Of a DNA stretch of 64,000 bases, positions 15,891-24,014 are shown piece by piece. Source of the stretch: Halomonas campaniensis (GTDB taxonomy: Bacteria > Pseudomonadota > Gammaproteobacteria > Pseudomonadales > Halomonadaceae); NCBI RefSeq assembly GCF_002211105.1, contig NZ_JPUA01000012.1:1-64000 (forward strand), read 5' to 3'. The first letter of the stretch is position 1. Every line of letters begins with the position of its first letter. The translations under genes were made by a program, and so were the position numbers. Below the pieces are notes generated by a model. It saw nothing but the letters and a program-made list of their open reading frames with translations. It made no database searches and was not told where the DNA came from.

Positions 15891-16913
15891 ATGGCAAGTC
15901 GTCCGACACTTAAAACTATCGCCGATCAGGTAGGCGTCACCGTTTCCGCAGTATCATTAGCCCTGCGTAATGATCTGCGAATTTCCCAAGCGACGCGGGA
16001 GCGTATACAACAGGCTGCGAAGGAGCTGGGTTACGTCTATAACCGGCATGCGGCGGGGTTGCGGAGAGGCGATAGCGGCACTGTGGCGGTATGCCTTAAT
16101 GATCTGAGCAACCCCTTTTTCACCGAATTCCTCGGGCACATGGAAGCGCGCTTCCGCGAGGCGGATCGCATGATGCTGTTCTGCCATGCCCATGAAACAC
16201 CATCGATCCAGGCGCGCTTCATTCGTCAGATGGCCGAGCATGGTGCCGCGGGGCTGATTTTAGTGCCTGTCGCTGGTACCACCCGAGAAGATCTTGATGG
16301 GCCGCAGGTAAGGCATCTACAGGATTTTCCACTGGTACTAATTTCCCGGGATGTCGCTGATACGGGGTTCGACCGAGTCATCAACGACGATGTGCTAGGC
16401 ATCCGTCTTTTATTCGAACACTTATATGAAGCAGGGCATCGGCGCTTTGCTTGGTTAGGTGGTGGTGGTGATACGTCCACTGCCCGAGATCGAGAATGCT
16501 CCTTCCGACAGCAGATGGATGCTGCCGGTTTGCCTGTTACACGTGATTCGGTTCACCACGGGCCAACAACACTGGAATTCGGTGACGCCATGCTAGAGCG
16601 GCTGCTTACGATGCCGGAACCACCGACCGCAATTATGTGTTTTTCGGACATTATCGCCTTTGGTGTGCTGGCGGCGTGCTACCGGCATGGGGTGCGCCCA
16701 GGTGTGGATATTTCTGTCACCGGTTTCGATGATATGGCTGCGGCCGCCTACTCGGCACCAGCATTGACCAGTGTACGGGTACGCACTGACCTAATTGGCC
16801 AGTGTGCCAGTGAGTTGCTGCTTTCTCGTATGGCGGGGGAGCAATATCCGCCGGTTCGGAAGGTGGTGCCGCCCGAGCTGGTGGTGCGGGCGAGTACCGG
16901 GCCGGCAGCATGA
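15891..16913 (+). CDS. LacI/GalR-family transcriptional regulator
   Basis: The 340-aa regulator has the N-terminal LacI helix-turn-helix (LKTIADQVGVTVSAVSLALR, about residues 6-25), the hinge near 45-60 and a periplasmic-binding-protein-like effector domain. The DNA-recognition residues after VGV (TVSAVS) are typical of the family. It is divergent from the TctCBA-aldolase operon and is expected to repress it, and possibly itself, through the palindrome at 15713-15726, with the imported acid or a catabolite as inducer. Transcription and identity are clear; the effector is unknown. Confidence 0.92.
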   Translation: MASRPTLKTIADQVGVTVSAVSLALRNDLRISQATRERIQQAAKELGYVYNRHAAGLRRGDSGTVAVCLNDLSNPFFTEFLGHMEARFREADRMMLFCHAHETPSIQARFIRQMAEHGAAGLILVPVAGTTREDLDGPQVRHLQDFPLVLISRDVADTGFDRVINDDVLGIRLLFEHLYEAGHRRFAWLGGGGDTSTARDRECSFRQQMDAAGLPVTRDSVHHGPTTLEFGDAMLERLLTMPEPPTAIMCFSDIIAFGVLAACYRHGVRPGVDISVTGFDDMAAAAYSAPALTSVRVRTDLIGQCASELLLSRMAGEQYPPVRKVVPPELVVRASTGPAA

Positions 16914-17205
16914 GCTTTGCACTTACCTGACCTCCGCTATGGCGAACATAGCGCTGATGGTAACCCAGCGTCCTTAAATGGATGCCTATCGTTCCAACCC
17001 TGAGCTACCCATCCTACCTGTACCCATGATGCCTACGTTATCAGCGTTAGGATGTCACTTTGGCCGTACAAAAACGTAGGTGGCACTGGCAGCAGGGCAT
17101 CACTGTTTGGCCTACCCGGTATGGAATTCTCTTAGCAGCAGCATTCGATACGTCAGTGCTGGTGCTGTCGTGAGAATGTATCGAGCTATTTTTTGAAAAA
17201 TTTAA

Positions 17206-17221
17206 AAATGGTTGACCATTT
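17206..17221. promoter_or_regulatory. GntR/FadR-type operator 1
   Basis: AAATGGTTGACCATTT has perfect 7-bp inverted arms (AAATGGT/ACCATTT) around TG. The TGGT-N2-ACCA core is typical of FadR-subfamily GntR regulators. It is the exact reverse complement of the second box at 17450-17465, which strongly indicates a shared binding protein, most simply the GntR/FCD regulator encoded at 24815. Confidence 0.75.
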
Positions 17222-17449
17222 ATAGGGTTGAGGTGTTTTTATTTTTTCTCTGGTATTTAAGTTCAGCGATTGTGGTTTGTTTCACAGGACAGCGCTGGTT
17301 TTTTTAAAAAAATGCATGTTTCTGTTTTTAAATATTATTTTTTATTTATTAGCATTGGTTTTGAGTGATTTTACTGATTTTTAATGCGCGATCCCGTTAT
17401 TGTTTAGACTAAAGTTTCGTTTCAAGCCGTCGCAATTATCTCTATCTTT

Positions 17450-17465
17450 AAATGGTCAACCATTT
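17450..17465. promoter_or_regulatory. GntR/FadR-type operator 2, abutting the ribosome binding site
   Basis: AAATGGTCAACCATTT has perfect 7-bp arms around CA and directly abuts the GGAGGTGA Shine-Dalgarno sequence (17466-17473) of the first operon gene. A protein bound here would block transcription elongation or sit over the 5' leader. Together with operator 1, 244 bp upstream, DNA looping is possible. Confidence 0.78.
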
Positions 17466-17478
17466 GGAGGTGACTGGA

Positions 17479-18339
17479 ATGAGTCAAACAGCTACCGCGT
17501 CGAGCGCTGGTGTTATTGAGGAACTTCGGCAGCGGGCTTACAAAATTCGCCGCCACGCTCTGCGGATGGGTGAAGTACAAGGGCAGGGGTACGTTGGTCA
17601 AGCGCTTGGGATTGCCGATGTTTTGGCAGTGTCTTACTTCCATGCCCTGAAGCTGGATCCCAAGAACCCTGACTGGGAAGGACGAGATCGTTTCTTGCTC
17701 TCTATCGGGCATTACGCCATCGCCTTGTACGCCGCTTTGATAGAGGCTGGTGTTATCAGCGAGGAAGAGATCGAGGACTACGGCAGCGACGACAGCATTC
17801 TGCCCATGTCAGGTATGGCCGATTACACGCCGGGCATGGAAATCACCGGTGGTTCGCTAGGACATGGTTTGGGCATCGGTGTGGGAATGGCGCTGGGCCT
17901 TAAGCGCAAGAAGAGTGCCTCACGTATTTTTAACCTGCTTTCAGATGGCGAGCTAAATGAAGGCTCGACCTGGGAAGCAGTCGCGTCAGCAGCTCATTGG
18001 AAGCTGGATAACCTGATTGCCATTGTCGATGTCAACGATCAGCAGGCTGACGATAAGTCTTCCACCGTACTCAACTACGAGCCGATCGCTGATAAGTGGA
18101 TTGCGTTTGGGTGGGAAACCTACCGTGTTGATGGCAATGATCTTGAAGCGCTAGTCAAAGCTTTCGACAGTGCGCTAGCCAGTGTCTCTCACAAGCCCCG
18201 GGTGATTATCTGCGACACCCTAATGGGCCGCGGCGTGCCTTTCCTCGAAGAACGTGACAAGAACCACTTTATTCGTGTTGATGAGAATGAGTGGAGTGTG
18301 GCGCTCAAACAGCTCGATGACGTTTACGGTGTCCAGTAA
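17479..18339 (+). CDS. Split transketolase, N-terminal (thiamine-binding) subunit
   Basis: The 286-aa protein equals the first third of transketolase. It carries the GHG-type GGSLGHGLGIGVGMALG segment (about residues 124-140) and the thiamine diphosphate/metal motif from DGE near 156 to the Asn near 186 (VDVND). Split transketolases work as an alpha2beta2 pair with the C-terminal subunit encoded next. I chose ATG 17479, behind GGAGGTGA, rather than the in-frame ATG 17452 that lies inside a regulatory palindrome. It heads a transport/catabolic operon, so a dedicated catabolic role is likely, as known for apulose-4-phosphate transketolase. The ketose donor here is unknown. Confidence 0.9.
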   Translation: MSQTATASSAGVIEELRQRAYKIRRHALRMGEVQGQGYVGQALGIADVLAVSYFHALKLDPKNPDWEGRDRFLLSIGHYAIALYAALIEAGVISEEEIEDYGSDDSILPMSGMADYTPGMEITGGSLGHGLGIGVGMALGLKRKKSASRIFNLLSDGELNEGSTWEAVASAAHWKLDNLIAIVDVNDQQADDKSSTVLNYEPIADKWIAFGWETYRVDGNDLEALVKAFDSALASVSHKPRVIICDTLMGRGVPFLEERDKNHFIRVDENEWSVALKQLDDVYGVQ

Positions 18340-18351
18340 GGAGGATGTGAA

Positions 18352-19347
18352 ATGAGCGCCAAGAAGAAGCTAAAGACCTCGGCAATGATTGCGTCCATCG
18401 CCGGTGATGACCAGCCAACGACCTCCGCGCCCTTCGGGCATGCATTAGTAGAGGCTGCTGCGAAAAATCCCAAGATTGTCGGTATGACGGCAGATCTGGG
18501 CAAATATACCGATCTGCATATCTTCGCTCAGGCTTACCCTGATCGCTACTACCAGATGGGTATGGCTGAACAGCTACTCATTATGGCAGGCGCCGGTATG
18601 GCTCGCGAAGGCTTTATCCCTTTCGTGACGACCTATAGCGTTTTCGCCTCACGCCGTGCTTACGACTTTATTTGTTTAGCCATTGCCGAAGAGAAGCTGA
18701 ACGTCAAAATTGTCTGCGCACTTCCCGGGTTGACCACGGGCTATGGCCCGAGCCATCAGGCTACCGAAGATATCGCTATCTTCCGCGGCATGCCGAACCT
18801 AACCATCATTGACCCCTGTGATGCGGTCGATATTGAGCAGTCAGTTCAAGCGATGGTCGATTTTGATGGCCCCGTCTACTTACGCCTACTGCGTGGCAAG
18901 GTGCCCCGTGTTTTAGATCGCTTTGAAGGTTACCAATTCGAGATCGGCAAGGCTAAAAGGCTGCTAGATGGAGAAGATGCCCTAATCATCTCTTCTGGGC
19001 TGATGACGATGCGTGCGATTGAGGCTGCCGATGAGCTGAGAGAGAAAGGCACCAACGTGGCGGTTTTACACTGCGCCACAATCAAGCCGCTAGATACCGA
19101 TACCATTCTGGCGGAGGTTCGTCGCTATCCTGAACGTCCCGTCTTCGTGGCCGAAAACCACTCAATCATTGGTGGTCTGGGCGAAAGCATCGCATCGCTG
19201 CTGATGAAAGAGGGTGTATCCGTCAAATTTAATCAGATCGGCCTTCCCGATGAATTTCTGGATGCCGGTGCTTTACCGACTCTGCATGATCGTTACGGTA
19301 TTTCCACCAAGGAGGTGATCAAAACGCTAAAGCAGCACGTTGCCTGA
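18352..19347 (+). CDS. Split transketolase, C-terminal (pyrimidine-binding) subunit
   Basis: This 331-aa partner carries the transketolase pyrimidine-binding domain, with the catalytic glutamate near residue 73 in GMAEQLLIMAGAGMA. It also has the C-terminal transketolase domain beginning about residue 205, which includes VAENHSIIGGLGESIA. It starts 12 bp after the first subunit with an AAGGAGG site, giving tight translational stoichiometry. With the N-terminal subunit it forms a complete thiamine-dependent ketol-transferring enzyme. A DXS-like or pyruvate-dehydrogenase-like role is less likely given the lengths and motifs. Confidence 0.9.
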   Translation: MSAKKKLKTSAMIASIAGDDQPTTSAPFGHALVEAAAKNPKIVGMTADLGKYTDLHIFAQAYPDRYYQMGMAEQLLIMAGAGMAREGFIPFVTTYSVFASRRAYDFICLAIAEEKLNVKIVCALPGLTTGYGPSHQATEDIAIFRGMPNLTIIDPCDAVDIEQSVQAMVDFDGPVYLRLLRGKVPRVLDRFEGYQFEIGKAKRLLDGEDALIISSGLMTMRAIEAADELREKGTNVAVLHCATIKPLDTDTILAEVRRYPERPVFVAENHSIIGGLGESIASLLMKEGVSVKFNQIGLPDEFLDAGALPTLHDRYGISTKEVIKTLKQHVA

Positions 19348-19436
19348 AGATACTAACTAAATCAAAAAACTAAGACTCCAGCTACGTTTGATAACCGCTA
19401 TTTCTAACAACAAATATTTTAATAGAGAGAAACGAC

Positions 19437-20417
19437 ATGAAAAAAACAGTCCTTGCTTCTGTCATTGCCAGCGCTTTTTTCATTAGTGGTAATGCCGCCG
19501 CTCAGCAAACCCTGCAACTCGCCCACAATGCGGCGGAAGGTAACCCCAAGTGGGATGCTTCAGAACTCTTCGCAGAGCTCGTCGAAGAAGGAACCAATGG
19601 GGAATTAATAGTCGATGTTGGTGGTAATGCGCAGTATGGCGACGATATGGAAGCCATCACCCAGATGAGAATGGGTACCTTAGCGTTTAGTACCAATAGC
19701 CAGGGCTCGACATCCAGCGTTGTACCGCAGTTCTCCGTTCTGGGACTACCGTTTCTGTTCAACTCTCTTCCCAACGCTTGGGAGGTTATGGACGGCGAAG
19801 TCGGCGATGAACTGAAAAGGCTTTCTGAAGAGAAGGGTCTTGTGCTACTGGCGCTGTGGGATAACGGCATTCGTCATGTCAGCAATAATGTTCGTCCTAT
19901 TGAGACCCCTGATGACTTGGAAGGCCTTAAGATTCGAACCCCTCCCGATGAAATGACGGTTGATATCTTTGAGGCGCTTGGCGCAAACCCCACCCCAATG
20001 AATTTCTCTGAACTCTATATTGCTCTTGAACAAGGGGTCGTTGATGGTCAGGAAAATCCATTAATGAATATTTACTCATCCAAGCTTCACGAGGTGCAGG
20101 ACTATATTTCCTTAACCGGCCACAAGTATGAGTCAACCCCGCTACTTATGAGCAAGATGGTCTGGGATACGCTTTCACCCGAATACCAAGAAGTGATTCA
20201 GCAAGCGGCCGTTGAGGCGGGTGAGTTCAATCGTCAAGCGTCACTTGAGGCCGACGAGGCGCTGAGAAGTAAGATGGAAGAGGCGGGTGTCGCTTTTAAC
20301 GAAGTAAATCCTGAACCTTTCATCGAAGCCACTTCATCCGTTTATGACCAGTGGGCAGAAGAGTACCCAGAATTGGTCGAGATGGTCGTCAATGCGGCTC
20401 AGCGTGAAGCGCAATAA
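19437..20417 (+). CDS. TRAP transporter periplasmic substrate-binding protein (DctP/TAXI-DctP class)
   Basis: The 326-aa TRAP-T receptor has a signal peptide (MKKTVLASVIASAFFISGNAAA, cleavage near residue 22). It contains the family signature GLKIRTPPDEMTVDIFEALGANPTPMNFSELY, where the arginine near 167 normally salt-bridges the substrate carboxylate. GVVDGQENP follows, as in sugar-acid-binding DctP proteins. It therefore probably binds an acidic ligand, such as an aldonate, uronate or similar acid, for the QM membrane subunits encoded downstream. Which acid cannot be read from sequence. It lies 89 bp after the transketolase genes in the same operon. Confidence 0.92.
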   Translation: MKKTVLASVIASAFFISGNAAAQQTLQLAHNAAEGNPKWDASELFAELVEEGTNGELIVDVGGNAQYGDDMEAITQMRMGTLAFSTNSQGSTSSVVPQFSVLGLPFLFNSLPNAWEVMDGEVGDELKRLSEEKGLVLLALWDNGIRHVSNNVRPIETPDDLEGLKIRTPPDEMTVDIFEALGANPTPMNFSELYIALEQGVVDGQENPLMNIYSSKLHEVQDYISLTGHKYESTPLLMSKMVWDTLSPEYQEVIQQAAVEAGEFNRQASLEADEALRSKMEEAGVAFNEVNPEPFIEATSSVYDQWAEEYPELVEMVVNAAQREAQ

Positions 20418-20432
20418 AGGAAGGGGCTTTTC

Positions 20433-20996
20433 ATGACGCTCTCAACAGAGAGCCGCAGCAGTGAAGTGGGCGAGCCCACTTCACTGCTAGTGAGCTCAAA
20501 GCGTGTGATTTATCACATCTTCAAATGGGTATCCATCGTCGCCGTTGTGACTATCTTCGTGTCGCTATTACTGGGTGTGGTGGTTCGCTATGTGTTTTCT
20601 ACCAACTTGGGCTGGGTAGCGGAAGTGCCCAACTTGGTTTTTCCCTGGTTAACCATGTGCGCCATCGTCGCCGCTGCGGCAAGAAACGAGCATATTGGCG
20701 TCGAGCTGGTAGTCGAAAAGCTGCCAAGACTACCGAAGAAGTTAGTGGTGTTGGCCGTCAACCTAATAGCAATGATCGCTTTTGGCTTCATGGCCGTTAA
20801 CGGATTGGATGTCGTTGAAATTGCAGGCTCCCAGCGATTGCCGATAACCCGGATTGGTATGTCCTGGGCTTATTGGTCAGTCGTCGTTGGTTTTATGGGG
20901 TTAGCTGTTATTTCGTTCATCAACATCGCAATGGTGCTCACCGGGGGAGATCAATCCTCTGAACCTCAAGTTTCTCACGGGGAGGAAGGGATATGA
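20433..20996 (+). CDS. TRAP transporter small membrane subunit (DctQ)
   Basis: This 187-aa four-helix membrane protein of the DctQ family is the small subunit of the sodium-dependent TRAP importer. Hydrophobic helices lie near residues 30-53, 62-80, 100-120 and 140-160. The motif VVRYVFSTNLGWVAEVPNLVFPWLTM is characteristic of DctQ and is given here only in part by its key RYVF and EVP residues. Its stop overlaps the DctM start (ATGA), indicating translational coupling. A GGAAGG site precedes the start. Confidence 0.9.
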   Translation: MTLSTESRSSEVGEPTSLLVSSKRVIYHIFKWVSIVAVVTIFVSLLLGVVVRYVFSTNLGWVAEVPNLVFPWLTMCAIVAAAARNEHIGVELVVEKLPRLPKKLVVLAVNLIAMIAFGFMAVNGLDVVEIAGSQRLPITRIGMSWAYWSVVVGFMGLAVISFINIAMVLTGGDQSSEPQVSHGEEGI

Positions 20997-22252
20997 CGGC
21001 CCAGATGCTCATTGGCTTTGTCTTGTTGCTGTTAATGGCGATGCCGGTTGGTTACTCGCTGGTTATAAGCGGTTGGGCGGCACTATCCGTTTTTGGCCCT
21101 ATGCCATCTAGTATGGCGGTTATGAAGATCTTTCAACCGACGCAAAGTTTCCCGCTGCTGGCGATACCCTTTTTTATACTCTCTGGTGGGCTGATGATGT
21201 CTGGCAAGCTAGGACAGAAGCTAGTGAGTTTAGCCTCCATGTTGGTGGGTAAATATCACGGCGGGCTTGGTCAGGTCACCGTGGTGGGCTCAACTGTCTT
21301 CGGTGGGGTCTCAGGGTCTTCGGTAGCGGAGGCGTCCGCACTGGGTTCCATGCTTATCCCGTGGCAAAAGAGAGAGGGGTATCCTGGCGCTTTCGGTGCT
21401 GCTGTTACCTCAGCCTCGTCTGTGATTGCTGGCCTGATGCCGCCTTCTATCCCGCTCATTTTGTTTGCTACTGTCTCTAACACCTCCATTGCATCACTGT
21501 TCATTGCCGCTGTAATTCCAGCGTTAATGCTTGCGGGTGGCATGATGCTGGCCTGCAATATCATTGGCAGACGTCGTGGGTTCCCCCGTCTTACACTCAA
21601 GTATACGAGCGCTGAAATAAAAAACACGCTGTTCACCGCACTGCCAGCGTTGCTGATGCCGGTATTTATCGTTGTGTTACTACGAGCGGGGATTGCCACA
21701 CCCACAGAGGTGAGTGTCATTGCCGTTGCCTATGCGCTGGTGGTCAGTACGGTTATTTATCGGGATCTGACGGCTGAACGCGTCATGAGTGCGCTGGTCA
21801 ACACAGTGATTACCACTGGCATTGTGATGCTCATCATCGCGGCGGCCAACATCATTGCTTACATTCTGACGTCAGGCGGTGTCCCACAGGCCGTCGCTCA
21901 ATGGGCTGTCGAGTATCTAAAACACCCTATCTTGATCATTTTGGCGATCAACTTGCTGATGCTCTTTATCGGCATGTTCCTCGATTTGCCCGCTGCCATC
22001 CTATTGTTGGGGCCAACGCTGGTCTCCATCGCCAACGCGATTGGGCTAGATCTGGTGCAGCTTGGCATCATCATGTGCGTGAACCTCAGCATTGGTCTGT
22101 TCACACCTCCCATCGGTACCACTCTGTTTGTCTCTTCTGCTATTGCCCGTGAACGTATTGGCGCCGTGGTAAAGGAGCTGGGGCCTTTCTATTTGGTGGC
22201 CATTGTCGTGTTGCTGCTGGTCTCCTACGTGCCAGCGCTGATTATTTACTGA
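20993..22252 (+). CDS. TRAP transporter large membrane subunit (DctM)
   Basis: The 419-aa polytopic DctM subunit forms the sodium-coupled transport path of the TRAP importer. It has about 12 hydrophobic segments with family motifs FGGVSGSSVAEASALG (near residue 102), GLMPPSIPLILFA (near 146) and SIGLFTPPIGTTLFV near 365. It overlaps the DctQ gene by 4 bp and is followed 7 bp later by the dehydrogenase start, so transport and catabolism are co-expressed. Confidence 0.94.
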   Translation: MTAQMLIGFVLLLLMAMPVGYSLVISGWAALSVFGPMPSSMAVMKIFQPTQSFPLLAIPFFILSGGLMMSGKLGQKLVSLASMLVGKYHGGLGQVTVVGSTVFGGVSGSSVAEASALGSMLIPWQKREGYPGAFGAAVTSASSVIAGLMPPSIPLILFATVSNTSIASLFIAAVIPALMLAGGMMLACNIIGRRRGFPRLTLKYTSAEIKNTLFTALPALLMPVFIVVLLRAGIATPTEVSVIAVAYALVVSTVIYRDLTAERVMSALVNTVITTGIVMLIIAAANIIAYILTSGGVPQAVAQWAVEYLKHPILIILAINLLMLFIGMFLDLPAAILLLGPTLVSIANAIGLDLVQLGIIMCVNLSIGLFTPPIGTTLFVSSAIARERIGAVVKELGPFYLVAIVVLLLVSYVPALIIY

Positions 22253-22259
22253 GGTGGTT

Positions 22260-23141
22260 ATGCAAACTATCGCATTTGCAGGGCTTGGCGCCATGGGATG
22301 GCCTATGGCAACCCGGTTGAAAGAAGGTGGTTTCCAGGTGCTGGGTATGGATGCCGTTGAGTCAACGGAAACGGCTTTCAACGACCAGGTGATATCTCCC
22401 GAGCAAAAGCAGCGCGGACTGACCCGTTGCGAAGCACTTTTTATCATGGTGGTAAATGCAGATCAGGTGCGTTCTGTACTGTTTGGTACCAACAGTATTG
22501 AGTCGCTTAGGCAAGGTGCCTGTGTTGTCCAAATGTCGACCATTGCCCCGGGTGATGCGGCGGCTATCTCACAAGAAGTCGCGGCGATTAGGCCTGACCT
22601 TTACTTCATCGATGCCCCGGTGTCAGGTGGAGTGGTAGGTGCCGAGGCGGGTGAACTCACTATTATGGCAGCGGGCACCCAAGACGCTTTGTCGAAATGC
22701 CGTCAAGCGTTTGAAGTGTTGAGCAAAGTTGTATTTGAAGCTGGGGAGCGGCCGGGGCAGGGCGCGGCGATGAAGGCGGTTAATCAACTGCTATGCGGCG
22801 TGCACATTGCCGCCGCTGCAGAAGCGTTGGCACTGGCAGAGAAGAGCGGTATTAATGCCTCAACGATACTAACGCTGTTACAGGGCTCATCAGCTTCCAG
22901 TTGGATGCTGAAGGATCGTGGCCCTCGGATGATCGCTGAGCCGAGTGATATCACCAGTGTGGTCGATATTTTCTGCAAAGACATGGGCATTGTCTGCGAC
23001 TCAGCCAAGGCCTCCAAGGCATTTACGCCACTGGCAGAAACCGCGCGTCAGCTATTTGTTGCCAGCGCTGAGCGAGGAGAGGGCAAGTTAGATGACAGCC
23101 AGCTGATTCGCACTTACCGACTGCTTAATGGAACGGCCTAA
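22260..23141 (+). CDS. NAD(P)-dependent beta-hydroxyacid dehydrogenase (HIBADH/GarR/LtnD family)
   Basis: This 293-aa member of the 3-hydroxyisobutyrate/tartronate-semialdehyde/L-threonate dehydrogenase family has the N-terminal Rossmann motif GLGAMGWPMA at residues 8-17. The substrate-binding DAPVSGG lies near 118-124 and the catalytic lysine near 172 in MKAVNQLL. It oxidises a beta-hydroxy acid or reduces the corresponding semialdehyde or keto acid. ATG 22260 is preferred over GTG 22254 because GAGG is 5 bp upstream. Sitting between a TRAP importer and a TIM-barrel isomerase, it is a candidate first enzyme on an imported sugar acid. The substrate is not determinable here. Confidence 0.87.
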   Translation: MQTIAFAGLGAMGWPMATRLKEGGFQVLGMDAVESTETAFNDQVISPEQKQRGLTRCEALFIMVVNADQVRSVLFGTNSIESLRQGACVVQMSTIAPGDAAAISQEVAAIRPDLYFIDAPVSGGVVGAEAGELTIMAAGTQDALSKCRQAFEVLSKVVFEAGERPGQGAAMKAVNQLLCGVHIAAAAEALALAEKSGINASTILTLLQGSSASSWMLKDRGPRMIAEPSDITSVVDIFCKDMGIVCDSAKASKAFTPLAETARQLFVASAERGEGKLDDSQLIRTYRLLNGTA

Positions 23142-23150
23142 GGGGACACT

Positions 23151-24002
23151 ATGCCCAGTTTTATATCTGTCAGTACCGCGGCTTACGACGGCTATGATTT
23201 TGATGTGATTCTGCCATCGCTAGCGCGGTGTGGCATAAGGAATGTGGAGTTTGCCTTTATCGATGGTTATGTAGAGGCCTTTACCGACAGCGATTTTACT
23301 GATGCTTTCGCAGCTGAGCTAAAAAGTGAAATGCAGCGCCTTGGCCAGCAGTGCCGCTATTTTTCCGGCCATATTGATTTGGGCATTGAAAACGCAGTCG
23401 CCAGGCTTGAAGCACGCTGTCGTTTTGCTGCGTCGTTAGGGGCCTCCTGTGTAATTACTAACGCTGCCACGCGCGAGCGCGCAGGCACCTTCTTTGCCCA
23501 GGCCGATACCCTGGCTGCAATTGCTCACAACTATGGTGTGCGCATTCTGCTTGAGAATCCCGGCAACGGCGTTCCCAACTTACTCGACCATGCCAGTGAC
23601 GCGCCGGGCTTGCTTAAACAGCTGGACGCTCAGGCCTTCGGTATTAATTACGATATCGGCAATCTGTTAGCCCACTGCCCCGCTCGAGAACCGCTTGAAG
23701 ATGCCCGTGCGGCGATGAATGTTGCCGACCATTTTCATCTTAAACCCTGTGTGCGCCGCGAGGATGGTATCGATTTCGTTCCATTGGGAGCAGGGGATGT
23801 GAATGACACTGCGCTAGCGGAGGAGCTTCTTCGCCAGAATAAGCCGTTTTCACTCGAGCTTCCATTCCGCCTTCATCGCGATGCCAATGCTCAACCTTGG
23901 CGCGATGAGCAACCACTGTCACTCGATGTCATCGAGTGGCGTATTTCCCGCTCTCTTATGAAGCTGGAGTCTCTTGACAAACAATTTACGACAAATCAAT
24001 AA
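23151..24002 (+). CDS. TIM-barrel sugar (phosphate) isomerase/epimerase, AP-endonuclease 2 family
   Basis: The 283-aa protein resembles the xylose-isomerase-like TIM-barrel family (IolE, hydroxypyruvate isomerase, tagatose epimerase relatives). Metal-ligand-like residues appear in order: the Glu in VRILLENPGNG near residue 136, the Asp in FGINYDIGN near 167, the His in DHFHLKP near 197 and the Glu in FSLELPFR near 235. It is probably a cytoplasmic metal-dependent isomerase or epimerase of a keto sugar or keto acid. It starts 9 bp after the dehydrogenase stop. It does not closely resemble OtnI by eye. The reaction is unknown. Confidence 0.75.
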   Translation: MPSFISVSTAAYDGYDFDVILPSLARCGIRNVEFAFIDGYVEAFTDSDFTDAFAAELKSEMQRLGQQCRYFSGHIDLGIENAVARLEARCRFAASLGASCVITNAATRERAGTFFAQADTLAAIAHNYGVRILLENPGNGVPNLLDHASDAPGLLKQLDAQAFGINYDIGNLLAHCPAREPLEDARAAMNVADHFHLKPCVRREDGIDFVPLGAGDVNDTALAEELLRQNKPFSLELPFRLHRDANAQPWRDEQPLSLDVIEWRISRSLMKLESLDKQFTTNQ

Positions 24003-24014
24003 AAGGAGAACGTT

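Larger units (their letters stand above)
16914..17478. promoter_or_regulatory. Intergenic region upstream of the split-transketolase/TRAP operon
   Basis: This 565-bp non-coding region starts with a hairpin (CGCTATG-gcgaa-CATAGCG, 16935-16953) shortly after the LacI gene. It lacks a T-tract, so it is a weak terminator candidate. The second half is very AT-rich and holds two matching GntR-type palindromes at 17206-17221 and 17450-17465, 244 bp apart. I could not define a convincing -35/-10 pair, and nothing recognisable lies in about 16954-17205. Confidence 0.6.

Noticed and set aside
22260-24002. Assignment of the dehydrogenase and TIM-barrel genes to the L-threonate pathway (LtnD/OtnI)
   Set aside because: The pairing is attractive, but the required OtnK kinase and OtnC decarboxylase genes are absent and the TIM-barrel sequence does not resemble OtnI by eye.
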